From assembly GCA_001632435.1 (NCBI GenBank), contig KV423924.1, forward strand, positions 280,981-344,980: a stretch of DNA of 64,000 nucleotides, in the 5' to 3' direction. This stretch comes from Calocera cornea HHB12733 (lineage: Eukaryota; Basidiomycota; Dacrymycetes; Dacrymycetales; Dacrymycetaceae). This document shows positions 1-12,358 of the stretch, one piece after another. The position numbers and the translations under genes are program-made. A model generated the notes under the pieces. That model saw nothing but the letters and a program-made list of their open reading frames with translations, searched no databases and was not told the origin of the DNA. Position 1 is the first letter of the stretch, and the number at the start of each line of letters is the position of its first letter.

Positions 1-240
1 GTCGCGAACGGCACCGCGTCATGGCCGGGACCGAGTGCCCTGGCCGTCGCTGCCGCACTGCACGACTCCACCGCCGCAAGGCAAAAAGTGCGCTAGGCCA
101 GCCAGCCAAATCTCATATCCCTTACTCCCGTCTCTTTCTTCTTCTTTCACCCGCCCTCACCGCTCAGTTTCCTCTCTCTATACCCCTTACAGTCTACAAC
201 TCCTTCCCACCCCCTGTCACTTCCACAGTGCTGTACTAGA

Positions 241-2742
241 ATGATTCGCGGGCTTGGCAGGATCAGGTACCTCTTCGCGTTTCGCGCATCTCTTGGCGCA
301 CCGCTGATCCGAATTGCAGAAATTTGCCCGCGCGGCGTCTGGCGCGGTATGTCTCCACCGAGTCGGCAACGTCGGCGACGAAGCACCTTGTGCCGGTTCA
401 GACGCACCTTCGGGGCGAGGCCCTCCTGAACAACCCTCGTCTGAACAAGGTTAGCAGGGTGTCTCACTCCTCTCTGCGTGTATGCTCACACATCTGCCCA
501 GGGCGCGGCATTCACCCGGGAGGAGCGTGCGATCTTCGGCCTCGAAGGCTTCCTCCCGTACGATGTAGCCACGATCGAGCAGCAGGCCAGCTCGCTTTTC
601 CCGACCGGGCCCCTTCCCCCTCGCGCTTACCCGCAGGCCAACAGGTCCGGCGAGTCCTCTCGCAGATCGACAAGCAGAACACACCCCTGCTCAAGCATGC
701 CTTCCTCGCCTCCCTCCGCGACCAGAACCAGGTGCGAGGCCGCTCGCCGAGCTGCGGCTAGATGCTAACTGTTGGCAGGTCCTCTTCTTCCGCGTCATGC
801 AGGAGCACCTGAAGGACTTCCTTGGCATTCTCTACACGCCAACCGCTGGAGAGGCAATCCAGATGTACTCTCGTCTTTTCCGCCGCGCTGCTGGCTGCTT
901 TATTGTGCGCATGCACTCCTTTCACTCTATCACCCTCTAGTGACTAGGCACACAGAGCTTCCCGAATGCGGACGGCATGCGTGCGCAGCTTGAAGCGCAC
1001 GTCGAGGCGTTGGACAACAAGCCCGACGTGAATGATGCTGCGCCTGGGCCTATCGACCTCGTCGTCGTCACCGATTCTGAATCTATTCTGGGTATTGGAG
1101 ACCAGGGTGTGGGTGGCATTACGTGCGTCATCCTCATCACGGTGCATAATATGTGCTAACAGTATTTGATTCAGCATTTCCACGAGCAAGGCGGCGTTGT
1201 ACACCCTGGGTGCGGGTTTAAATCCGAACCGGTATGTAATGGACGAGTCATGTTTTACTGCGGAGGTTGATAACGTTTATGTAGCATGCTTCCCGTCGTT
1301 CTCGATGTTGGCACCGATCGCTACGAGTGCGTCTTGTGCTGCTAATTATAGCACAGTTCGATGTTGCTAAATGCTTTTCGCTGGACAGGCTCTTCGCAGA
1401 TGACCTGTACATGGGGTGGAAGCACACACGTGTCAGGGGTGAACCCTACAACCGCTTTGTGGACAAGTTCATCAAGAACTGCTCCGAGCTCTTCCCCGGC
1501 GCGTTGATCCATTTTGAGGAGTATGTCGAGATCTGCTTGAGAGTTCTTCTACTTACCCAGAGTGTGCAGCTTCGGTCCCAACAACGCCTATCGTCTGCTC
1601 GACAAGTATCGCGAGAAGGTGCCTGTCTTCAATGACGATATTCAGGGTGAGCCTGATAGAGGTCGATATTTCCTGTTTCCCCGCTGATCGGCCCGCACAG
1701 GAACTGGTGCTGTCGCCTTGGCTGCCCTGATCTCGGCTGGTCAAATCACGAAGACCAAGCTGTCCGAGCAGCGTATTGTTCTCTATGGCTGCGGCAGTGC
1801 TGGTCTCGGGATTGTGAATCAGATCAGGGACGGCATGGTTTTGCTCGACGGCGTTTCCAAGGAGCATGCATCGCGCCAGTTCTGGTATGCCGCATTTCAG
1901 GTGATGTAACCGCGCCGTGGCTGATCCGGTCTCTAGGTGTGTCGACCGAAACGGGCTTCTCGTCCAATCTATGGGCCAGAACCTCCGTCCCGGCCAGATG
2001 GAGTACGCTCGCCCAGACCACGAGGTGTATGACTGGCCCCACGAAGTCGAGGAGCAGGAGGCGCTGCGCCTGATCGACGTGGTCAGGGCTGTCAAGCCCA
2101 CCGTCCTTATCGGCACCTCTACCCATGCGCGTGGCTTCAACGAGCAGATCGTCCGTGAGATGGCCAAGTATGTCGACAGGCCGGTGATCTTCCCCCTGAG
2201 CAACCCGACGAGCTTGTGCGAGCTCGACCCTCGTAAGTGTATGCGCATATATAGGATCAACCCCAAGCTGACCTGTGGCAATAGTCGACGGCATGCACTG
2301 GACCGACTTCCGTGCGCTGATCGCCACCGGCTCTCCGTTCCCGCCCGTTCCCATGCCCGACGGCCGCATGCTCAAGACGGCCGAGGCGAACAATGCGCTT
2401 TGCTTCCCCGCCCTCGGTCTCGGCACGGTCATCTCTCGCTCGCGCACCATGTCCCCCGGGATGATCATGGCGGGCGTGCATGCGCTGGCGCAGCTCTCGC
2501 CCGTGCACGACAGCCCCGACACGCCCGGCTCGCTGCTTCCCGACCTGACGGACGTGCGCCGTGTGAGCGTCAAGGTGGCCGCTGCCGTGCTGCAGAAGGC
2601 GATCGAGGAGGGCCACGCGCGCAAGGAGTTTGACTTCAAGAGCGAGGCAGACGTCGAGGAGTACATCAAGACGCGCATGTGGGATCCCGTGTATCGGCCG
2701 ATCGAGCCCGCGGACGAGGAGGTGCAGCGCGTCGGCTGGTGA
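241..2742 (+). CDS. NAD(P)-dependent malic enzyme, probably mitochondrial
   Basis: Malic enzyme: oxidative decarboxylation of malate to pyruvate, likely in mitochondria. The ATG at 241 gives a 26-nt first exon that joins across intron 267-319 to an Arg-rich, acid-poor leader ([10 protein letters not shown] then [10 protein letters not shown]), a plausible transit peptide. Family blocks follow: [13 protein letters not shown], a [18 protein letters not shown] segment, [28 protein letters not shown], and the malic-enzyme signature FNDDIQGTGAV near 1630-1715. About a dozen introns of 45-75 nt; those placed include 267-319, 450-501, 586-644, 732-778 and 905-955. The third can only be closed as a GC-AG intron. 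The protein ends at TGA 2740-2742 after a C-terminal tail ending VQRVGW. Cofactor preference (NAD or NADP) cannot be told by eye. Confidence 0.95.
586..644 (+). other. Non-canonical GC-AG intron in malic enzyme
   Basis: The upstream frame ends TIEQQ and the downstream frame starts [12 protein letters not shown]. Removing 59 nt from CAG|GCCAGC to AACAG|GTCC restores one continuous malic-enzyme frame, while no GT donor in the interval does so without deleting conserved TIEQQ. The alternative is a sequencing error or a frameshift. Confidence 0.6.
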
Positions 2743-3512
2743 TCCGCTCTCGCCCGCGCCCGGCATGCTTCGCCTACGAAGTGGGTCAGGAGCTTAGAAG
2801 GAGACAGACACGGCAGGAGAAGAAAAGGAGCGGAGAAACCCTGAGCCCGCGAGGGCGAGAGTGATGGTGGTCGTGGTGGTCATGGTGCAGGGCGATTTCT
2901 TGGACCAGGGTCAGGCACATATCGCACTACGGCGGGGGACATATTGTATTTCTGTACACCACGAGTCATTCCTTTTTGCTAATTTCTTTTTCGCTGTTGG
3001 ATAATAAGACTTGTTTTGCGAGTTCTTTATTTCATTGGAGGGTCTGTGACGGAAGCGGGGAGTGAAGGTGCGGGCCTGTAGGCTGAGGTGCTGGATCGCC
3101 GGCCCGGGTAACGTTACAGTGCCGCAGACGTCACTTTTCTTCGCAACCTTCGCTCAGAAGAGCCAAGCCAACGCCAAAGCCTCCGATCACTCCCAAGCGC
3201 ACATCCACTGATCATGCGCGAGCAGCCCGTGATGCCAGCCAGGCAAGAGCACCTGGGCACCTGGGCAGCGAGGTCCCAGTGATACAGTAGCGAGACGGTG
3301 TCTATTGGCACGACCAACGCGCAGTCGATGGACGGATGGACGGATAGGATGAGGATAATGCATTTCGAGTACAACTTGTGGCAACAATTGAGACCATTCG
3401 GGAACGATTCCGCGACCACCACCACGGCTCCGCTCTACTCTACAACGCTGCTGCACTCTTCCACAACAGCAAGACGGATGAGCGACGGTGACTAGTCGCG
3501 CGCACAGGATGG
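2743..3512. other. Intergenic, convergent 3' flanks
   Basis: Lies between the 3' ends of the malic enzyme (+) and the Pro/Ser-rich gene (-). AT-rich patches near 2960-3030 could be 3' UTR. No supported gene was seen. Confidence 0.5.
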
Positions 3513-3722
3513 CTACACCTCCCCACCCCGGCTCCCAGTCCGCTCATGGCTCACCCGCATCCCGGGGCTAAGGCGCACACTGCTCTCCGGCGCGCGCTGG
3601 TACGTCAGCTCCCTCCCGCCTCCTGCACCCAGGCCCATCCCCAGGCCCCCCTGCTCCTGGGGTAGGATGTCGACCGCTCGGCGCTTCGCCGCTCGGGAGG
3701 GGTAGTCGTCCCGCGAGTGACT

Positions 3723-3754
<32 letters not shown>

Positions 3755-4436
3755 AGAGCAGGCCGCGCAGGGAGATGGAGATGGGGCTTGCGCGCGAGGG
3801 GGGCGTGCGCTGCTCGTGCTCCCGCGCGTAGGCGTACGAAGCAGCAGGGGGCGGGGAGCGCGCCCTCTTGCCGAGGGTTGATGCGCTCGGCGGGCTGCGC
3901 GAGCCGAGCCCTGGGGGAGAGGAGGTCGTGGGCGAGGGGTACGTGTCGTGGGCGTTGCTGTGTGCTGCGGGCCCGGGCGCGTAGCTGGGGCCGTACGGCC
4001 GGTCCAGGGGCTTGTATTCCTCGCGCAGGTGGGAGTGGGAGTGGGAGTGGGATGGGAGGGCGGGGAAGGAGGAGGGCTCGGGGGGCGGGGAGAGCGGGAG
4101 GTTGTATTGCAGGTGCAGGAGGGAGCGGTGGAGTGCTAGCTGGTGGGCGATGCGCTGGGTCAAGCCACATGAGCACGCACGACAAGGCGGGGGAAGAAGG
4201 GGCATGGGACGCACGTTGTCCTCGGCGGTCTTTGCGGCGAGGAGGGAGAGGAGGAGCTCGCGGTCCTCCCTCCCGTTCTTGCTGTAGGCGGTGAGGATCT
4301 CGCGGACTGTGGGCGGTGTGGGCTGGGCGAGGACGGAGAGTGCCCAGTCGAAGGAGGTCGGCTCGGGCGGGCAGGAGGCGCAGCGCGGGGACGGGTGGCC
4401 GCGGGCGTGGGTCGCCGTGGTGGTTGCGGTGGCCAT
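3513..4436 (-). CDS. Conserved Pro/Ser-rich hypothetical protein
   Basis: One intron (4155-4214, GTGCGT...CCCAG) joins a first exon containing an ordered helical block (TVREILTAYSKNGRED, then LLLSLLAAKTAEDN) to RIAHQLALHRSLLHLQYN. This short helical block is the only part that looks structured. The remainder is low-complexity, with a (SH)4 run encoded by a GGGAGT microsatellite near 4027-4050 and a (DP)5 run encoded by five GGGGTC units near 3724-3754. It ends with a Tyr/Arg-rich tail. No catalytic motif is visible and I do not recognise the family; a nuclear or regulatory adaptor would be a guess. Start at 4436 chosen because the ATG precedes the whole helical block. Confidence 0.7.
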
Positions 4437-6669
4437 GGGCGGGGGCGGTCAACAGTGAGCGGGGGAGCAGAAGCCGGGGGGTCACCGGGGTTTATCAACC
4501 TCTGGGTGATCCATACATAGCTGCAGGCGGGAAATGCTTGGCTCACCACCACCTTGTCGCTTCTCCTCTTGGCCAAAAATAACAAAAGGGCTTGGCATCC
4601 CCCCCGACCCGCATTCACTCCCAACTGCGCGCGTTTCACGTGCGCCCTCTCCCGGCTGCCGGGCCTCGCGGGATGCCTGCCTGCGTGGCTTATTTTAGCC
4701 AGAGATCACCCGCGTTGACCATGCATGGAATCGCCCCAGCGAATGGTAGCATCAGTCCCGCACATTGGGCAAGCAACGACTACAGTACTGAGCGCCGGAC
4801 CCCGGCCCACTTCTCTTGGCTGCGTCAAGCCCGCCGGCCATTAGCCTCCGGCGCCCCGCCCGCCCAGCCCATTGCGTAACTTGCAGGCCGCCCGAAATAG
4901 CCACACGGGCCCACACGAGCAGCACGGCGATCCAGAGTTATTCCGCTTGGTTCAATCTCGGTCATTGCACACCCACTCCTCTCTGATACCTATTTCTGGC
5001 GCACGCGATTGGAGGCGCAGAGACGCTGGCCGCAGCGCCAAGCCCAGCTCGGGTACTCATTACTACCTCCGACTCGAGAGGGGGGGAGGGGGGGGACGTG
5101 TCGGCCTCCGGGCACCCACTAAACCTGCTGATTACGATCCCGACCGGGCACCGCCCCTCCCTCCTCCCGCATCCGCATCAATCCCCCCCGCCCCGGCCCC
5201 CTTCCCAACTCGCCCCGAGCCGGTGTCCAACTGTACATAGGGTTACAGACCCGACCGTCCAGTGCAACCAAAACAAAAAAACCGCATTTCGCATTTCGCA
5301 TTTCGCGGTCGCCCGAGCCGAGCCGAGCCAAGCCCCCACGCAGCTCGTGATCGGTCCGCGGCGGCTTGGCGCGGCACGCCGCACGCCCAGCGGGGAGGGG
5401 CTTAATATAGCCCTGGCGCCAAGAGACCTCGGCCCCCCCGTTCCCATCGATCTGCTCTGCTCTGCTCTGCTCTGCCCAGCAGCCAGCGCAGCTCGTCCTC
5501 CCCTCCCGACGATAAGCGGTGCTGGCGCCGTCGGGGAAGAACACGCAGAACAGCGCGGAAAGAATATACTTGAACTTGAACTTGATGGTGCACAAGTGAG
5601 AAAAAAAGGGGCGCCACGGCCGGCTCTCGACGGGCTATTTCAGTCCTTGGCAGGGCACCTCTTCCCTTCGTGCCAAGAGCCGCCTGACAAACTCGCTCGC
5701 TCATCCAGCACTAACTACCAATACGCTCCTTGTCGCTCGCCACACTTTCCCGGCACTCACAAACTCACCAAACCACCAAGCCGATACCTAAGTGGGAGGA
5801 ATGCGCCGTACTTGCCCTTGCCCCTGCCCGACGCAGCAGGACGACTTTCTGAGGCGGTCAGGCGCCCCTCGCGACGGCGACGGACCCGCGCGCTATTTTG
5901 GGCGCGGCTGCCAAGCAGATGGTACGTATTCGATTGCCGGGTGGCACCACCGCACCGCTCGGACCCTGAGCGCCGGGCTCGGCTTGCGTCCCCCCCCGCC
6001 GTGGGTGGTGTATTCTTGGCTCCTGTCTTGTCTTGTCTTGGTCTATCATTTATCATCACAGTGCTGTATCAGTAGTATCCTCTCTTGCTGGCGCGGCAAG
6101 CGGCAATGCGACACTGGTACTGTTGGGGCCTGCCTGCATCATCGTCCGCCATCACAGTTGGATACACCGACATACAGTACACCACCCTTCTATTGACGTT
6201 CATGCAACCGCACGGCCAGCCACAGTCGCGCGCCAAGCCCATCCGCATCCAAAAATAGCCGCAGTGCGTCTTACGTGTTTCGTCTGCCGAGCAATCCATG
6301 CAGGTCTATGTACTAGTACTGTATAAGGTATCGCTCTTATCACCCCGTTCTCGAAAAGACGCGAGAAACCCGGAGAACGGCGCTCGAAATATTAATAGAC
6401 CGCCGCTTGGGCGTTCGGAGGCTTGGCTGCCGAGCTCCGTGGGCTTGGCGGGTGGGCGGAGTGTGGATTGCGCGCGAGGGCCAAGAATAGCGCTTTGCTT
6501 GCATGGCTGTATCAGGAACGTACAGTGCCAAGAATAGTACAACTACTACTCTGAAGTGGGTGGGATCGCTGTGCTCGATATTGCGTGCTGGTCGTCCTAA
6601 TGATCCAAGATGCTGGCATTGAATGCATGCGGTCGGTTTTGGAGGGCGGGGGCCGCGTGTTGGGCCGGT
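4437..6669. other. Long intergenic region with microsatellites
   Basis: About 2.2 kb with no supported gene; the 325-codon frame at 5098-6075 is low-complexity and has no motif. Contains a (TCTGC)5 tract near 5450-5476. It holds the promoter of the divergently oriented neighbour at 4436 and the 3' flank of the MFS gene ending at 6670. Confidence 0.5.
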
Positions 6670-8579
6670 CTATACCCACCGCGTGCCCTTCTTCGTTCCT
6701 TGGAGCACCCAGGAGACGCCCAGCGTCGCGCATCCGGCAAGCATCGTCACCTACTCACAGAGCAAAGATCATGCATGAGCATCACGCGTAAACAATGATG
6801 CAGGAGGCCCCACGCACCGCGCTGAACAGGACGGCCTTCCACCAGAAATACTCGGGCCCGTTGCCCAACAGCGCACCATCGATTGGCGTGCCAATGAGGG
6901 CGGAAAAGCCGAGGAAGGCGAACGCGAGGCCCATGCGCAGCCTGACAATGATGTTAGCTGCGACACGGAGGGGCTGGCGGCCGGCGACTGACCCGATCTC
7001 TGACACGTGGTCCGACATGGAGGCGAAGACCGGGCCCAGTAGGGAAACGTCTACCTCGAAATGTCAGACACCGCCGACGTCCGGGATTGGCATGCTTACA
7101 AGCACCCGAGAAGAATCCGTACCTGGAAATACATCAGTTTGTGAGCAAGCATCAAGAGTCGAGCGGGCGCACAGGATGCAGACGATGATGAGCCCGGCAA
7201 TGTTAGTGATGCCAAGGAGGGCAAAGACGAGCGCGCCTGCGATGGTCGACGCTGGGATGAGGACGGTGATCGGCCCGAACTTGTCGGCGATCAGGTTCGG
7301 GAGTGTCCTGTGGCTGGTGTCAGCTCGTGCTGCGCAGCAGCGTGCAGAAGCCAAACCTTCCGAGGATGGAGGCAGCGTTGATTATGGCCAGCTGATATTA
7401 CTTGTCAGGCTTAACATCCTTCCCGCAAATGTGCGACGTACAGTATAGAACGCAATGCTTCCTGAGATGCCGACGGTCTCTGCGTACAGCTGAATGTAGA
7501 AGACTAGAAGAAGATTAGGCACGGTGCATATATGATAGGGTCGCAACGAACAGACGAAGTCTAGCAACATGCGTCAGCATCAATCTCCCACTGCAGAAGC
7601 GCTCGCAAACTCACAAAGACCAAGGCCAATGAGCCACGCGCCCGCCACAGCAACGATGTAAGGCGGATCGCGGAGCAGCTTGAGCGAGCTAGGCACCTTG
7701 AGCGCCTGTTGCTTCTTGGGGTAGTTGGACCGCATCAGCAGGTTCGCGAGCAGCAGAGCGCCGAGCATGAAGAAGCCCATCGCGCGCACACCCCACTCGA
7801 ACCCGCGCTCTTCGAAGACGTTGTTCAAGAGGACTGGAGAGATATGTCAGTGAGAGGGTTTCTCAAGGAAAAAGGACAGAGGGTGCACTTGGGAAGACGA
7901 TCCCTCCGACCGAGGAGCCGGAGACGGCGATGCCCATTGCGGTGCTGCGACGCTTTTTGAAGTGCTGCCCGAGCACGGCGAGCGAGGGGAGGTAGATGAT
8001 CCCGAGCCCGAGCCCTTGGCCGATGGCTTGCGCCAGAAAGACCTGCTTTTCGTAAACCGCTGTACATGGAGCCGTGGACCATCGCCTACCTGATAGTACC
8101 CGTCGACTTGCACCGCGCTCAGCGCGAAGATGCTTCCAATAAGTATGACGCTGCCGGTGATCATCATGGGCCTGAAGTAGCCGGCGTCGAAGAGGCGTCC
8201 GGCGACCAGTCCGCAGAGGAAGAGCAGGCATGTTTGGAACGAGCCGATCCAGGAGATCGTACTTGGGGAATAGGACGGGAGGAGGGTCTGGATGTAGTAT
8301 GCTTGGTACACGCCGTATGCATTGACGTATCCGAACGTGCACACGCTGATGAACCAGCTGCCGCCCACTGGTTACTGGTTAGCCCACACTCGACCGAAAG
8401 CAAGGAAAAGCCGGCGCACCTGTTGCCCATGCTTGCCATCCACCATCCGGTATTATATGAGGATCTCCAAGTGCGACCTTCTCGTCTTGTGTCGCGCCAA
8501 CGCTGTTAGTTTGTGTGTTGGCTTCTAGATCTTGTCGTGACACGATTGGCATCACCTCGGCGGCGGCTTCTTCAGCCAT
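6670..8579 (-). CDS. MFS monocarboxylate-type transporter (SLC16-like), copy 1
   Basis: Probable 12-TM plasma-membrane porter of the monocarboxylate transporter family. The N-terminal tail (MAEEAAAEVMPIV...) leads to the family's Asp-Gly-Gly-Trp signature (VIPDGGWQAW) before TM1, then WFISVCTFGYVNAYGVYQAYY, the GRLFDAGYF loop, VFLAQAIGQGLGLG, the GSSVGGIVFP helix and the late GTPIDGALLGNGPEY block. About nine introns of roughly 50-60 nt. The last exon, found after an intron with GTGCGT donor and GAGTAG acceptor, encodes VTMLAGCATLGVSWVL and a basic tail KKGTRWV ending at TAG 6670-6672. Closest in layout to copies 2 and 3 downstream. Substrate unknown. Confidence 0.9.
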
Positions 8580-9581
8580 CTGGAAGGGTACGTATTTTCT
8601 GGATGGCGGTGTGCAGGAACAGAGGCAACATCGCGCTCCCTTAAATGGTTTCAACTGGTAAGTAGCCGCTCGTCTCTCGAGTTATTCACGTCACGGGAGG
8701 TGGCCGCTCGAGTTGGGCGATAAAGGAGCCGAGCCCCACTGCAGGACGGACCTTGGCCGCACCCGATTGACTCAAAGCATGTCATGCACTACGCAATGCA
8801 TGTCTCGTGTGCGCTCATATATCCCATCGTGAGCTGTGCGTCCAGGCTCAGTTGGTAAACCGTAACCCCGCAAATTGAACGCCGGTGGTCGAGAGAATCC
8901 GCTGCCAGCCAACTTCAAGAGGGACCAGCGCTTGATGCAACAGGCCAAGCCAGGACCGCCGAATGCTGACAACGATTGCTGTGCAACAATCGCCCGCCGA
9001 GGACCAATAACGGGTAACAGTGTCTGGAACATGGCATCATTGGGCAAGACTATTGATGAACGCAGTGGGGGATGCACAGGAAGGGTCTGTCTTATAAGGG
9101 TCTCGCTCCCCCGGTCGGAGAGGCGCGGTATGAGTGACGTCAATGGTCAACTCCCTTAGAGGGCGTGGCCCATAGCCGCCGATTTCTTCTTGGGCCTGGT
9201 CAGCAATTCGACGCGCATAGACCTGGCGGTGGTGACATAGTGGGTGGGGGAAATGCTTCTGTGGAGAGCGCTGTTGGGACGACGAATGATGACTCCTGGT
9301 GAGTCACGTAGCTATTACAATGAGCCGCCCCATCATGCGGCAGATCACTTGCTCTCTCTGGGGCGACGTTTTAGAAATGGGGCGAGGACACAAGAATGTG
9401 GTGGGTACTTAGGTTGAATGCTGGATGAGTTGCGGTGGCAGGGCCTTCTAGACTAATGACCCGTAATTGAGGGCCCGCAGTAGGATACAAGTCCGCCATC
9501 GTCTATTTGTTACGCCATCTGCAGTATAATGGACGCGGTCTGGCCAAGTCAAGGGCCGAACAGCAAAGGTCTGGATCTTCT
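8580..9581. other. Intergenic between MFS copies 1 and 2
   Basis: About 1 kb. It should hold the promoter of copy 1 and the 3' UTR of copy 2. No gene supported. Confidence 0.5.
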
Positions 9582-11498
9582 CTATACCCAGCGCTTGCCC
9601 TTCTTCTTCCCCAGCAATACCCAGGCAACGCACAATGTCGCGCAGCCTGCGAGCATCGTTACCTGTTACGGAAAGTTGGATGAGCATTCATGATGCAAAA
9701 GCGGGGCTGAGCGACGCACCCCACTAAATAGAACCGCTTTCCACCAGTCGTAGTCCGGCCCGCTTCCTAACAGTGCTCCGTCGATGGGCGTACCAATGAG
9801 TGCCGAGAATCCGAGGAAGGCGAATGCGAGCCCCATACGCAGCCTATCCGGAGAAGAGCGGTTAGCCCTGCAGCTACAGTAGATGTAATGTATTTCACTG
9901 ACCCAATCTCTGAGACTTGCTCGGACATCGAGGCGAACATGGGTCCCATGAGGGAGACATCTGAGCAACCAGGTCAGACAAGTCGGCGTTTTGAATCAGC
10001 GTACTTACATGCTCCTGAAGAAAAGCCATACCTGCCACGAGTTTGTGTAAGCTCAAACACACCACCAATACGCGACGACTTACAAGAGACAGACGACGAC
10101 CAGCCCTCCGACATTCTTGATACCTAGCAGCGCGAACACCAGAGCACCCGCGATGGTTGACGACGGGATGAGGACAGTGATCGGCCCGAGCTTGTCAGCG
10201 ATCAGGTTTGGAAGCGTCCTGTACCTATCGTCAGGTTCAATCAACGAAACGGGTGGCACGGGACAAACCTTCCGATGATAGAAGCCCCGTTGATCATAGC
10301 AAGCTGAGACATTCAACGTTTAGGTTCGCAGGAGTGGGTATGGACGTACGGTGTAGAACGCGATAGTTCCAGAGATACCAACGGTCTCCGCATAGACTTG
10401 GATGTAGAAGACTACGTTCTGATGAGTCAAGGTGCATATGCAACCAGGCTTGGTACAAACATATGAAGTCTGTGTGCGAGTTAGGTTCATTCCATTACCA
10501 AGTGACGGAGGGAAAGACTACATACAAAGACCGAGACCGAGGAGCCACGCGCCGGCGACCGCGACGACGTACGGAGGATCGCGCAGAATCTTAAGCCAGC
10601 TAGGTGGCTTCATCGCCTGGTGATTCGGGTGGTAGTGTGCCCTCATTAGCAGGTTGGCGAGCAACAAAGCGCCGAGCATCCAAAATCCCATGGCACGAAC
10701 GCCCCACTCGAAGCCGCGCTTTTGAAAGACATTGTTGATGAGGACTGCGATTTGGTGAGCCACCGATCAGAGTTCTGGATGGAGGTACCCACTGGGGAAG
10801 ACGATGCCTCCGAGGGAAGAGCCGGAGACGGAAAGGCCCATTGCAGTGGCTCGTCGCTTATGGAAATGATGTCCAAGCACGGCTAGAGATGGAAGGTAGA
10901 CAATGCCGAGCCCGAGTCCTTGGCCAACCGCCTGAGCGAGGAACACCTAGGAAGGAGGTATGAGTAACGATATCAATACCATGCACACCTCCGTACTTGA
11001 TAGTATCCATCCACCTTCACGGCGCTGAGCGCAAAGATGCACCCTACGAGAATGACACTGCCGATGATCATCATGTGGTGAAAGTAGCCAGCATCGAATA
11101 GGCGCCCAGCGAACAGCCCGCACAGGAAGAGGAAGCATGTTTGCAGGGACCCGATCCAGGAGATCGCACTCGGCGAGTAAGACGGTAGCAGCGTCTGAAT
11201 GTAATATGCTTGATACACCCCATATGCATTGATATATCCGAATGTGCACATGCTGACGAGCCAGCTACCGCCTACTGGGGGCTCGTCAGCTGACGTGGAA
11301 GCAGGAATACACAAGAACAGTGTACGCACCTGTCGCCCATGCCTGCAATCCACCATCCGGAATGACATGAACCTTAACCGGTATCGGCTCCTCATTCTGG
11401 CTGCTAGGTGCGCCCTCGACGATGGTAGGCGCGTTGCTTGCCTCGAAATCCTCTCGCACCTCTATGGGGATGACCTCGCCCACAAGTTCTTCCGCCAT
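9582..11498 (-). CDS. MFS monocarboxylate-type transporter (SLC16-like), copy 2
   Basis: Tandem paralogue of copy 1 with the same exon plan. Start MAEELVGEVIPIEV, signature PDGGLQAW, then GGSWLVSMCTFGYINAYGV, VFLAQAVGQGLGLG, VLINNVFQKRGFEWGVRAMG, an LPNLIADKLGPITVLIPSS block and GTPIDGALLGSGPDY. The final short exon encodes VTMLAGCATLCVAWVL and the tail KKKGKRWV, stop 9582-9584. The first signature Trp of copy 1 is Leu here. Intact as far as can be read; substrate unknown. Confidence 0.9.
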
Positions 11499-11552
11499 CT
11501 TGAAATGGGTGGTTCACTTTCAGTCGCGAAGTCCAAGGTCCTGCAAGCAAGT

Positions 11553-11563
11553 CTTATATAAAG
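11553..11563 (-). promoter_or_regulatory. TATA box of MFS copy 2
   Basis: CTTTATATAAG on the minus strand, about 55 bp upstream of the ATG at 11498. Confidence 0.5.
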
Positions 11564-12358
11564 AGTGGGGAGTCGAGGGGGAACCAGGCTCCTCAGACGT
11601 TGACCTCAAACCTCAGAGTTGGTGGCCAAGGCGGATGACCGCTTGGCGGCGCGAACTCCGGACCTGCCCCGCCGCTCTGCCGGACCCGCCTTGTCTTCCA
11701 AGCGCGCGTTACAAATCCACCCCAGCTGTCTTCTGACCGCCCGAGACCGGCAGCTCAAGGTCCATTGGAAAGCCGCAAGGTCGCTTGCAAAAGTGAGCGC
11801 GGAGCGGCCCAGCATACGCCGCATATCGCCTAAGGGTCCAAAGGCTCCAGGAACATGACCTTATGAGCATCAGGTCAAGGTAAGCTACTCAAATATCGTG
11901 TGTTACGAGCGTGGCCCGGTATCGATTGGGGTCGCGCGTCGTGCGTGTGAAGTACATCGTGGGAACAAGAACCGGTCACCAACATTGCCGAATTACATCA
12001 CTCAACCAAAGATTCCAACATCGTACAAACATCGTGCAGTGAGCGAAATACACGTAACACCGTCCTGTTCGAGCTCTATCTTGGGATTAGATGGGTATAC
12101 CTAGTCATATTATGGAGATATAATCCGGCCTGGAATACGTCGGATGTACATAGACAAGGTAGGGGATCCGAGTGCTCAGCTTACAAGACCACTATCTAGT
12201 CTGCGTTTTCTTCCGGTGCGCGGTGTAGGGGTACACATTTCATCCATCGGTCATGCTCGATTAAGCGGGCATGGACGAGCGGGTATGGGGGCTGTCGTAA
12301 TGGGTTGAGTCCTCGAAATGTAGCAGCACCTGCGACGCGTGTGGCTTCATCACTTTCT
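11564..12358. other. Intergenic between MFS copies 2 and 3
   Basis: About 0.8 kb between the TATA box of copy 2 and the 3' end of copy 3. No gene or structured element recognised. Confidence 0.45.

Noticed and set aside
5098..6075. 325-codon + strand frame
   Set aside because: Low-complexity, Pro/Arg-rich, no recognisable domain and several overlapping frames on the other strand.
8840..8905. tRNA-like A box (GGCTCAGTTGGTA)
   Set aside because: No matching T-loop GGTTCGANTCC at the right spacing, and no acceptor stem.
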